Source: Microbacterium kyungheense | Lineage (GTDB): Bacteria > Actinomycetota > Actinomycetes > Actinomycetales > Microbacteriaceae | Assembly (NCBI RefSeq): GCF_006783905.1 | Contig: NZ_VFPE01000004.1 | Coordinates: 124,001-188,000 of the forward strand | Direction: 5' to 3' | Length of the DNA stretch: 64,000 nucleotides | Part shown: positions 20,308 through 27,440 of the stretch, in pieces | How the letters are laid out: each line of letters begins with the position of its first letter | How positions within the stretch are numbered: the first letter of the stretch is position 1 | Notes under the pieces: generated by a model | What the model was told of the DNA's origin: nothing | Database searches by the model: none | The model's input: the letters and a program-made list of their open reading frames with translations, nothing else | Translations under genes and position numbers: made by a program

Positions 20308-20326
20308 TTAGGGGAGGCTTAGTTTC
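20308..20326 (+). promoter_or_regulatory. Possible DtxR/IdeR iron box overlapping the ECF promoter
   Basis: TTAGGGGAGGCTTAGTTTC matches about 13 of 19 positions of the DtxR/IdeR consensus TWAGGTTAGSCTAACCTWA, mainly in the left half. AGTTAGG occurs twice 15 bp apart (20291 and 20306). A -10-like TAGTTT (20320-20325) lies inside the box. The match is modest; the siderophore-interacting gene downstream makes iron control plausible. Confidence 0.4.
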
Positions 20327-20339
20327 CTTCGACGATCGG

Positions 20340-22148
20340 ATGCCCGTGCCCCCTGCCGTGCCGCTGCTGCGGGTGCACGAGCTCGGCGTCACCCACGACG
20401 GCGAAGAGACGCCGGCGCCCGCGTCGGTGTCGTTCGAGGTCGCCCCGGGCGAGGTGGTGCTGCTGCTGGGGCCCAGCGGATCGGGCAAGTCCACGCTCAC
20501 GCTGACCCTGAACGGGCTGCTGCCGCAGTCGGTGCCCGCCACCGTGCGGGGCACCGTCGAGGTCGACGGCCTCGACACGCAGACGACCCCGGTCGCGGAG
20601 CTCAGCACGCGCGTCGGCATGGTCTTCCAGGATCCCGACGCGCAGCTCGTGACCGGCACCCTCCTGGACGAGGTGGCCTTCGGCGCCGAGAATCTGCGGA
20701 TGCCGGTGGCCGAGGTGCTCGCGCGGGCCGAGGCCGCCCTGCGCCGTGTCGGACTGTGGGAGCGTCGCGCCGAGAACCCCGACCGCCTGTCGGGCGGCGG
20801 ACGCCAGCGGCTGGCCATCGCCTGCGCTCTCGCGATGGGCTCGCCTCTGCTCGTGCTCGACGAGCCGACCGCCAACCTCGACCCCGCCGGCATCGAGGAC
20901 GTCTACGCGGCCCTGGCCGAGCTCGTCGCCGACCGCGACCGCGCGATCCTGCTCGTGGAGCACAACCTCGACGCCGCGGTCGGCTTCGTGGACCGCGTCG
21001 TGGTGCTCGACCACGACGGGCGCCTGGCGTACGACGGGGGCGTCGACGAGGTGCTGCGCGACAGGGCCGCCGCCCTGCACGACATGGGCGTGTGGCTGCC
21101 GGTGTCGGCGATCGCCGCGTTGCGCCTGCGCCGCGCCGGCTTCGCCCTCGACCCGCTGCCGCTGACCCCGGACGAGCTGCACGACGCACTGGAGGCCGAG
21201 GCGGCCCCCCGGTCGTTGAGCGAGCGAGGAACGAGCGAGACGAAACGCCCCGGACTCACGAGCAACCTCGACGGCACAGGCGTCTCGTCTTCGGGCGCCG
21301 GAGCGCCCTCCGCGAGGCTGCCGGAACCGCTCATCTCGGTGCGCGACCTGACCCTGCGCCGCGGACGCACCGAGGTGCTGCACGGCATCGACCTCGACGT
21401 GCCGCGGGGGGCGTTCGTCGCCGTCGTCGGCGCCAACGGTGCCGGCAAGACCTCGCTGATCCAGGCGCTGGCAGGGGTCGTGCGGCCGCCGAAGGGCGCC
21501 GTGCACGTCGACGGGCTCGACGTCGGTCGTGCCGACGCACGCACGCTGAGCGCGCGCATCGGGTTCGTGTTCCAGAACCCCGAGCATCAGTTCATCGCGC
21601 ACACCGCGTTCGACGAGATCGCCCACGGCCTGCGCCTGCAGCACCTGCCCGAGGACGAGGTGCGCGCGCGCACCGAGGCGCTGCTGCAGCGCTTCGGTCT
21701 GACCGACAAGGCCGCGAGCCATCCGTTCCTGCTGTCGGGCGGGCAGAAGCGCCGATTGTCGGTCGGCACCGCGCTCGTGGCGGGAGCTCCGGTGCTCGTG
21801 CTCGACGAGCCGACGTTCGGGCAGGACCGCGCCCGCGCCGACGAGCTGCTCACACTGCTGTCGGAGCTCAATGCCGAGGGCACGACGATCGTCGTCGTGA
21901 CCCACGACATGCAGCTGGTGACCGATCACGCCGACCGCACCGTGGTGCTCGCCGACGGCCGCGTGCTCGCCGACGGCGCGACGGCCGAGGTGTTCGCCGA
22001 CGACGACCTGATCCGCCGCGCCGGCCTGCGTCCGCCGCCGCTGCGGCGCGCCCTGCGGGGACTGGTGCGGCATCCCGAGCTCTCGCGCATCGCGCGCCTC
22101 GCCGACCTGCCGGGCGCCGTCGGGGCGGTCGCAGGAGGTGCGGCATGA
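20340..22148 (+). CDS. ECF transporter fused double ATPase (EcfA-EcfA')
   Basis: 602 residues with two ABC ATPase domains. Domain 1 (about 1-235): Walker A LGPSGSGKST, an unusual LSGGGRQRL signature (consensus LSGGQ), Walker B VLDEPTAN. Domain 2 (about 330-560): GANGAGKTS, LSGGQKRRLS, LVLDEPTFGQD. The layout matches YkoD-type fused ECF ATPases that power EcfT and an S component. The linker (about 290-318) is encoded by a REP-like element (21211-21292). The leader from the putative TAGTTT -10 would be very short and has no clear ribosome site. The stop overlaps EcfT by 4 bp (ATGA). Confidence 0.9.
   Translation: MPVPPAVPLLRVHELGVTHDGEETPAPASVSFEVAPGEVVLLLGPSGSGKSTLTLTLNGLLPQSVPATVRGTVEVDGLDTQTTPVAELSTRVGMVFQDPDAQLVTGTLLDEVAFGAENLRMPVAEVLARAEAALRRVGLWERRAENPDRLSGGGRQRLAIACALAMGSPLLVLDEPTANLDPAGIEDVYAALAELVADRDRAILLVEHNLDAAVGFVDRVVVLDHDGRLAYDGGVDEVLRDRAAALHDMGVWLPVSAIAALRLRRAGFALDPLPLTPDELHDALEAEAAPRSLSERGTSETKRPGLTSNLDGTGVSSSGAGAPSARLPEPLISVRDLTLRRGRTEVLHGIDLDVPRGAFVAVVGANGAGKTSLIQALAGVVRPPKGAVHVDGLDVGRADARTLSARIGFVFQNPEHQFIAHTAFDEIAHGLRLQHLPEDEVRARTEALLQRFGLTDKAASHPFLLSGGQKRRLSVGTALVAGAPVLVLDEPTFGQDRARADELLTLLSELNAEGTTIVVVTHDMQLVTDHADRTVVLADGRVLADGATAEVFADDDLIRRAGLRPPPLRRALRGLVRHPELSRIARLADLPGAVGAVAGGAA
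21211..21292. repeat. REP-like element inside the ATPase linker coding sequence
   Basis: The left arm starts GGTCGTTGAGCGAGCGAGG and runs to GACGAAACGCC (about 21248); a partial inverted arm GGCGTCTCGTCTTC is at 21279-21292. It resembles the intergenic elements at 37689-37745 and 51486-51576. The reading frame stays open through it, adding a Ser/Thr/Gly-rich linker. Confidence 0.65.
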
Positions 22149-22996
22149 CCGACGCCGGGCCCCTCACCGCCACCACGGCGGCGCACAGCACCGTCGATCC
22201 GTACGCGCGCCGGGTCGCGGCATCCCCCGTCCGCTTCCTCTACGCGCTGAATCCGCTGGCGAAGCTCGCCGCCCCGATCCCGGCGATGGTGCTCCTGGTG
22301 TTCGTGAGGGATGCCGCCACCCCGGCGGCGTTCCTGCTGCTGGCGTACGCGGTGCTGCTGATGGGCGTGAACTTCACCCGCCGGCTCGCGGCGGTGCTGC
22401 TGCTCGCGGTGCCGCTGAGCGCCGTCGTCATCGGCTTCGGCTTCGCGCTGTGGACCGATGCGTCCCGCGTGGACCAGTCGGTCGTGGTGTGGCAGATCGG
22501 CGGCTGGACGATGTACGGCGGCGCGCTGGCGGTCGGCTTCGCCACAGGCCTGCGGCTGGCGGCGATCGTCGCGCTGACGCTGATCGCCGGCCTGTCGACC
22601 ACCGGACCCGACCTCGTGCGGGCGAGCGTGCAGCAGCTGCGCGTGCCGTACCGGATCGGCTACACGGCGCTGGCGGCGTTCCGCTTCGTGCCCCGGTTCG
22701 GGCACGAGCTCGACGTCATCCGTCAGGCGCACCGCGTGCGCGGCGCGCACGGCGGGCACGGCCCGTTCGCGGCGGTCGCGCGCTGGTTCGGGTACATCGT
22801 GCCGCTGCTGGCCGGCGCGATCCGGCACGCCGAGCGGGTGGCGCTGGCCATGGACTCCCGCGCCTTCGGCGCCCACCCCGACCGCACCGAGCGGCACCTG
22901 GTGCCGTGGCGCGTGCGCGACACGGTGTTCGTCCTGGCGTTCTGGGCCGTCTCGGCGGCGCTGTTCGCCGTGTTCTTCCCGTGGGGGCTCGCATGA
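22145..22996 (+). CDS. ECF transporter transmembrane (T) component
   Basis: 283 residues with four to six membrane segments. After NPLAKLAAPIPAM it follows the EcfT (CbiQ/YkoC) pattern, including the coupling motifs ARG-like: IRQAHRVRGAH and AMDSRAFGAH, which correspond to the two conserved A-R-G coupling helices that contact the ATPases. Membrane scaffold of the importer. ATG overlaps the ATPase stop by 4 bp after a GGAGG ribosome site. The last hydrophobic helix is at the C-terminus (FVLAFWAVSAALFAVFFPW). Confidence 0.88.
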   Translation: MTDAGPLTATTAAHSTVDPYARRVAASPVRFLYALNPLAKLAAPIPAMVLLVFVRDAATPAAFLLLAYAVLLMGVNFTRRLAAVLLLAVPLSAVVIGFGFALWTDASRVDQSVVVWQIGGWTMYGGALAVGFATGLRLAAIVALTLIAGLSTTGPDLVRASVQQLRVPYRIGYTALAAFRFVPRFGHELDVIRQAHRVRGAHGGHGPFAAVARWFGYIVPLLAGAIRHAERVALAMDSRAFGAHPDRTERHLVPWRVRDTVFVLAFWAVSAALFAVFFPWGLA

Positions 22997-23034
22997 TCCG
23001 CGCGCCCCGCCCCGATCGAAACGGAGCAGCCTGA
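22993..23034 (+). CDS. 13-codon mini-cistron bridging EcfT and SIP
   Basis: ATG at 22993 overlaps the EcfT stop (ATGA); the peptide MIRAPRPDRNGAA ends in TGA whose A is the first base of the SIP ATG (TGATG). The 13-residue ORF thus links termination of EcfT to initiation of SIP. Whether the peptide is made or matters is unknown; it may serve only as a translational relay. SIP also has a CGGAG ribosome site inside the mini-ORF. Confidence 0.4.
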   Translation: MIRAPRPDRNGAA

Positions 23035-23909
23035 TGGCCCCCGCCCCACGCCTCGTCAAGCCCGAGACCGCCGGTCTCGTGCACCTCACGGTGCTGCGCA
23101 CCGCGCAGCTCTCGCCGCACTGGATCCGGGTGACCCTGGGCGGGGGCGAGATCGAGCGCTTCCGCCCGCTGGGCTACGACCAGTGGTTCCGCATCTTCCT
23201 GCCGCTCGGCGGCGACGAGGGCCTGGAACGCATCCCCGCCAAGGCCAACAAGCTGTTCGGGTACCTGAAGTACCTCCGCATCCCCGACGGCGTGCGCCCC
23301 GTCATGCGCAACTACACGGTGCGCGCGTTCCGCCCCGCGACCGCGGCGGCGGGCGCCGAGCTCGACGTCGACTTCGTCGTGCACGGGTCGGCCGAGGACG
23401 GCACGGCGGGTCCGGCGTCGCGGTGGGCGCAGTCGTGCCACGCGGGCGAGAGCGTCGTCGTGATCGACGAGGGCCTGTCGTTCAACCCCGACCGCGGCAC
23501 CGACCGCGTCGTGCTCGTGTCGGACGAGACGGGGCTGCCGGCCGTCGCCGGCATCTGCGCATCGCTGCCGGCCGACGCGTCGGGCCTCGCGATCGTCGAG
23601 GTCCCCTCCGCCGACGACGCGCTCGACTTCGCGCACCCCGCGGCGGTGAGCGTGCGGTTCATCGTCCGGGAGGATGCCGTCAAGCCCGGCACGCTCGCGC
23701 TGCAGGCGCTGCGCGACGCCGAGCTGCCGGCATCCCCGTTCCACGCCTACATCGCGGGCGAGCAGGCCCTCGCCACCGACGGCCGGCGCCACCTCGTCGG
23801 CGAGCGCGGGGTGTCGAAGGACCACGTGAGCTTCATCGGGTACTGGCGCGTCGGCGCCGCCTCGCCCGCACCCAAGTCCCAGCGCGTGGCGGCCGAGGCG
23901 CACCCGTGA
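23034..23909 (+). CDS. Siderophore-interacting protein (FAD-binding, SIP family)
   Basis: 291 residues. RNYTVRAF is the R-x-Y-T/S flavin-binding motif of the ferredoxin-reductase-like SIP family; HGSAEDG...GPASRWAQ is the characteristic FAD/NAD loop, and SDETGLPAVAGI the nucleotide-side motif; GYWRVG closes the protein as in E. coli YqjH/ViuB-type members. These enzymes reduce ferric siderophores in the cytoplasm to free iron. Located between EcfT and the second S component with overlaps on both sides, so it belongs to the importer operon and points to iron or a metal chelate as cargo. Confidence 0.88.
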   Translation: MAPAPRLVKPETAGLVHLTVLRTAQLSPHWIRVTLGGGEIERFRPLGYDQWFRIFLPLGGDEGLERIPAKANKLFGYLKYLRIPDGVRPVMRNYTVRAFRPATAAAGAELDVDFVVHGSAEDGTAGPASRWAQSCHAGESVVVIDEGLSFNPDRGTDRVVLVSDETGLPAVAGICASLPADASGLAIVEVPSADDALDFAHPAAVSVRFIVREDAVKPGTLALQALRDAELPASPFHAYIAGEQALATDGRRHLVGERGVSKDHVSFIGYWRVGAASPAPKSQRVAAEAHP

Positions 23910-24478
23910 GCCGCGCGACCACGGCGTACCTGCTGACGTGCGCGGCGATCGGCGTCGCCGGCGGCGTCATGCTGTGGGGCGCGACGGCGCTGTCGACGGT
24001 GCTCTTCGCCGTCGTGCCGTTCGTCTCGGTCGCCCTCGCGGGCCTGTGGCTGCTGCCGGCCGTCGTCGCGCTGCGCCTCATCGAGCGTCCGCTCGCCGGC
24101 CTGCTCGTCGGGCTGATCTCGGGACTGGTGGTGTTCCCGTACCTCGCCACGAACCTGTGGTGGGCGTTCTTCGCCGAGCTGCCGTTCCTCCTCGCGGCGT
24201 ACCGCAGCTGGCGCACGTGGCAGTACTACGCGGGCGCCGTCGTCGTGGGCGTGCTGTACCCGATCCTCGCGGCCGTGTCGTTCGACCTCGCGTCGATGAC
24301 GGTCGGCGCGCAGATCGGCTTCTTCGCCATGTCGGTCGCGAGCTGCGTCGGCGGCACCGCGCTGGGCATCGTCATCGCCGACCGTCTGCGCAAGGCCGGA
24401 GTGGCCAAGCTCGCACGCCGCCGAGGCCTCGCCGGCCGCGGCATGGGACGCGGCAGCGGACCCGCCGGCCAGCACTGA
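23906..24478 (+). CDS. Second ECF S component, YkoE-like
   Basis: 190 residues with five to six hydrophobic segments and a basic C-terminal tail. The beginning LLTCAAIGVAGGVM is close to that of the S component at 19617, yet the middle differs (FPYLATNLWWAFFAELP), so the two may bind different ligands or one may have changed. GTG overlaps the SIP stop by 4 bp (GTGA), so it is the last gene of the ATPase-EcfT-SIP-S operon. Family assignment is by similarity to its neighbour and by operon context. Confidence 0.75.
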   Translation: MSRATTAYLLTCAAIGVAGGVMLWGATALSTVLFAVVPFVSVALAGLWLLPAVVALRLIERPLAGLLVGLISGLVVFPYLATNLWWAFFAELPFLLAAYRSWRTWQYYAGAVVVGVLYPILAAVSFDLASMTVGAQIGFFAMSVASCVGGTALGIVIADRLRKAGVAKLARRRGLAGRGMGRGSGPAGQH

Positions 24479-24507
24479 CCCGGGTGCCCCGCGCGCGTGC
24501 CGATTGC

Positions 24508-24633
24508 GGCGAGTCGCCAGCATCGGCGCTGCCGGGTCGCGATCCTTGGCTACGGTCCATGAGGCGCGCTGCTGCAGTTCTTGGCGACTCGTCAGAGAGA
24601 TGCGCGTGTCTGCGTCGTCCGTGGCGACTCGCC
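24508..24633. repeat. Three copies of TGGCGACTCG-type dodecamer in a non-coding gap
   Basis: TGGCGACTCGTC (24582-24593), TGGCGACTCGCC (24622-24633) and an inverted GGCGAGTCGCCA (24508-24519). They occupy the ~275-bp gap after the ECF operon (24479-24755), which otherwise holds no gene and a terminator. The first and third copies could pair into a 12-bp stem. Role unknown. Confidence 0.5.
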
Positions 24634-24679
24634 GGAAACGCCAGTCGCCCCGAACGCGAAGAGAACAGAAGAGAACAAA

Positions 24680-24724
24680 GGATGCCGCCACCCGGGCCCT
24701 CGTGGGGCTCAGGCGGCGGCATCC
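24680..24724. terminator. Hairpin between ECF operon and acyl-CoA dehydrogenase
   Basis: Stem GGATGCCGCC (24680-24689) / GGCGGCATCC (24715-24724) in a convergent gap; serves either direction. Confidence 0.7.
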
Positions 24725-24755
24725 GCCCTTCTAAAGGCTCAGGGACCGGTCGGTC

Positions 24756-25919
24756 TCAGCGCTTGCCGACGATCTGGCGCGACACGATGTCGCGCATGAT
24801 CTCGTTCGTGCCGCCGTAGATGCGGTGCACGCGGGCGTCGAGGTACGCACGGGCGATCGGGTACTCGGTGATGTAGCCGTAGCCGCCGTGCAGCTGCACG
24901 CCGATGTCGAGCACCTCGGCCTCGCGGTCCGTCGACCAGAACTTGACCTTCGCAGCCTCTTCGGCCGTCAGCTTCTGGTCCTTGTAGAGCATCATGGCGC
25001 GGTCGTTGTAGACCCACGTCACGTCGACGGTGGTCGCCATGTCGGCCAGCTTGAACCGCGTGTTCTGGAAGTCGGCGATCCGCTCGCCGAACGCCTCGCG
25101 GCTCAGCACGTACTCGCGCGTCCAGTGGAACGCGGCCTCGCACGCGGCGGCGGCCGCGACGCCGATCGACAGGCGCTCCAGCGGCAGGTTCATCATGAGC
25201 TGGATGAAGCCGAGGCCCTCCTTGCCGCCGATGAGGTTCGCGTCGGGCACGAACACGTCGGTGAACGAGAGCTCCGCGGTGTCCCAGCCGTGGAAGCCCA
25301 TCTTCTCGAGCTTCTTGCCGTGGTCGAAGCCTTCCATGCCGTTCTCGAGGATCAGCAGGCTGAAGGCGTCGGGACGGTTGCCCTCACCGGTCTTGACGAA
25401 GGTTACGACGATGTCGGCGGTCTTGCCCGACGAGATGAACGTCTTGGCGCCGTTGACGATGTAGCCGCCGTCGACCTTCTTGGCGGTCGTCTTGATGCCG
25501 CGCAGGTCCGAGCCCGCGCCGGGCTCGGTCATCGCGAGGGCGCCGAGGATCTCGCCGGTCGCCATGCCGGGGAGCCACTTCTCCTTCTGCTCCTGCGTGC
25601 CCATGTGGACGATGTACGGCACAGCCAGGTCGTCCTGGATGCCCAGGGCGCCGGCGAGCGAGCCGAGGCCGGCGCCGATGGTCTCTTCGAGCACGATGGC
25701 GCGGAAGCGGTAGTCCTGCAGCATGCCGGCGCCGCCGAACTCCTCGGGGACGCTCAGGCCAATGATGCCGGCCTCGCCCGCAGCGAGCATGGTCGCCCGG
25801 TCGATCTCGCCGTCGGCGTCCCACTGCTTGCGCTTGTCTTCGGTGCCGTAACGCTTGATGAACTCCTTGACGACGTCGCGGAACGCCTCGTGGTCCTCGT
25901 CGTAGATGTCGCGCTCCAT
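24756..25919 (-). CDS. Acyl-CoA dehydrogenase
   Basis: 387 residues, the usual length for the family. MTEPGAGSD is the FAD-binding signature, and GYGYITEYPIARAYLDARV followed by IYGGTNEIMRDI is the second signature close to the flavin. Catalyses alpha,beta-dehydrogenation of acyl-CoA thioesters in fatty-acid or branched-chain degradation, passing electrons to ETF; chain specificity cannot be told. ATG 25919 with GAGAGGAAGG upstream. No ETF or thiolase genes are nearby, so it seems a stand-alone gene. Confidence 0.93.
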   Translation of the reverse strand: MERDIYDEDHEAFRDVVKEFIKRYGTEDKRKQWDADGEIDRATMLAAGEAGIIGLSVPEEFGGAGMLQDYRFRAIVLEETIGAGLGSLAGALGIQDDLAVPYIVHMGTQEQKEKWLPGMATGEILGALAMTEPGAGSDLRGIKTTAKKVDGGYIVNGAKTFISSGKTADIVVTFVKTGEGNRPDAFSLLILENGMEGFDHGKKLEKMGFHGWDTAELSFTDVFVPDANLIGGKEGLGFIQLMMNLPLERLSIGVAAAAACEAAFHWTREYVLSREAFGERIADFQNTRFKLADMATTVDVTWVYNDRAMMLYKDQKLTAEEAAKVKFWSTDREAEVLDIGVQLHGGYGYITEYPIARAYLDARVHRIYGGTNEIMRDIVSRQIVGKR

Positions 25920-26030
25920 GTGCGCCTTCCTCTCTCCTCTGCCGTCTTCGCTGAGGCGGTAGAGATTGAATCCCAAGAGGAATGGTACTCAGTTTCACCG
26001 GAGGGATGCCGCAAGCCGGCCGACCCCCGG

Positions 26031-27329
26031 TCAGTTCAGGTAGCCCGGCGCGGCCTCGAGCCCGAAGAACTCCTCCAGCGAGGTCCAGCCGCCGTCGTGG
26101 TACGCCTTCGCGAGCTCCGGCCCCACGTAGCGCAGATGCCACGGTTCCGGCGTGTACCCGGTGACGTCCGTCGCACCCTCGACGTACCGCACGATCCAGC
26201 CGTGCTCCCACGCGTGGTCGGCGACCCACTGCCCCTGAGGGGATGCCGCCAGCTCATCCAGCCCCGTGCAGGCGCCCGCGCACGCGACGACGTCGGCGCT
26301 GAGGCCGAGCTGGTGCTCGCTGTATCCCGGCCGGGCGCTCACGAGGTCGGCACGCGCGCCCCGCTCGGCGAAGTGGCGGCCGTACGTCTCCTGCTGCGTC
26401 TGGTACGAGCGGAACCCGCTCTCCAGCGCGAGCTCGCCCGCACCGGCGTCACGCGCGGCCGTGACCATCGCCGAGAGCGCGGCCGCGGCATCCGCCCGCA
26501 GCGCGCCCCCCTCGATGTTTCGCACGCCGCTGGGCAGCACGAGGCTGCTCGGGCGGTAGTCCACGGGGTTCGCGGGACGATGCTTGTCGAGCACGGTCCA
26601 GATGCGCGACGAGTCGCCGAGGTTCACGCACGGCGCGCGCCCTTCGACGACGGCGGCGCGGAACGCCTCGCCCCCGCCGGCGGCGACGACGGCTGCCTCG
26701 TCATCGCCCGCCTGCAGTGCGTTCGTGAAGCTCGACAGGGTGCACAGGTCGGCGGCGGGGGGAGATTCCTGCACGTCGGGGACGGGGAGCTGGTCGATCG
26801 GCGGCGGCGCCACGCTCAGCGCCGCCGCGCTCGTCGATCCGTCGTTCAGCTGCGTGTCGGCGATCATCGCGGTCACGGCGGCCGACGAGCCGAGCAGCAG
26901 CGCCGCCCCGGTCGCGAGTCCCGCCACCAGCGCGATGCGGCGCGCCAGCCGCCGCGGCCGCACGTGACGTGCGGGCGTCGCGTCCTCGGTGACGAGGTCG
27001 CCGAGCGTCGGCGGCTCCGCGGCGCCGTGCGCGATCCCCGTGGCAGCGGGCACGCTCGGCGGGCTCGTGGATGCCGACGGCCCGGTGCCGATCGTCAGCA
27101 CCGGCGCCGTGTCGACCGTGAAAAGGGGCACCGTGTCGGTGGCCGGGATGCCCTCGGCCGTCGCACCCTCGGCATCGTACGAGGCGCGGCGGACGGCCTC
27201 TTCCGTCCGGGCCCCGGCGGCCTCGCGGGCGCGCCGCTCCGCCTCTTCGCGCATCGCTCGGGCGGCGCGACGAGTCTCGGGGGCGGCTCGGGGGGTAGCG
27301 AGCCCGCCAGGCTCCGTCACGTCAGCCAT
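26031..27329 (-). CDS. D-alanyl-D-alanine carboxypeptidase, VanY family (M15B), membrane-anchored
   Basis: 432 residues. A long Ala/Arg/Glu-rich cytoplasmic N-terminus (about 1-120) precedes one membrane helix (about 127-150, RIALVAGLATGAALLLG). The extracellular part ends in the VanY domain with zinc ligands and catalytic residues: SGFRSYQTQ, SEHQLGLSADV, and EPWHLRYVG. Trims the terminal D-Ala of peptidoglycan stem peptides. ATG 27329 is preferred; a GTG at 27368 is also in frame. No obvious ribosome site was seen. Divergent from the radical SAM gene. Confidence 0.87.
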   Translation of the reverse strand: MADVTEPGGLATPRAAPETRRAARAMREEAERRAREAAGARTEEAVRRASYDAEGATAEGIPATDTVPLFTVDTAPVLTIGTGPSASTSPPSVPAATGIAHGAAEPPTLGDLVTEDATPARHVRPRRLARRIALVAGLATGAALLLGSSAAVTAMIADTQLNDGSTSAAALSVAPPPIDQLPVPDVQESPPAADLCTLSSFTNALQAGDDEAAVVAAGGGEAFRAAVVEGRAPCVNLGDSSRIWTVLDKHRPANPVDYRPSSLVLPSGVRNIEGGALRADAAAALSAMVTAARDAGAGELALESGFRSYQTQQETYGRHFAERGARADLVSARPGYSEHQLGLSADVVACAGACTGLDELAASPQGQWVADHAWEHGWIVRYVEGATDVTGYTPEPWHLRYVGPELAKAYHDGGWTSLEEFFGLEAAPGYLN

Positions 27330-27405
27330 TCTGGCCGCGGTCGCCGGATTTGGCCAGGCGGGCGGCACGCCGTCGCTCGGTGTTCGATGAAGACGAGGTG
27401 GCTTC

Positions 27406-27434
27406 TTGACTTAAGTTCGAACCTTTGTTCTGAT
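27406..27434 (+). promoter_or_regulatory. Promoter with embedded SOS (LexA-like) box
   Basis: TCGAACCTTTGTTCTG (27417-27432) fits the mycobacterial SOS box TCGAAC-N4-GTTCGA in 14 of 16 positions counting N4. It lies in the spacer between TTGACT (27406-27411, -35) and TCTGAT (27429-27434, -10; spacer 17 bp). ATG follows 6 nt after the -10, so repressor binding would block transcription of a leaderless mRNA. Confidence 0.65.
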
Positions 27435-27440
27435 TATGGC

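Noticed and set aside
20162..20340. TPP riboswitch upstream of the YkoE-like operon (CTGAGA seen at 20164)
   Set aside because: CTGAGA is part of the stop-codon hairpin; the partner ACCTGA-type segments and the needed spacing are missing.
24479..24755. A small ORF in the gap after the ECF operon
   Set aside because: Frames here are short, lack ribosome sites or leaderless promoters, and overlap the repeats and terminator.
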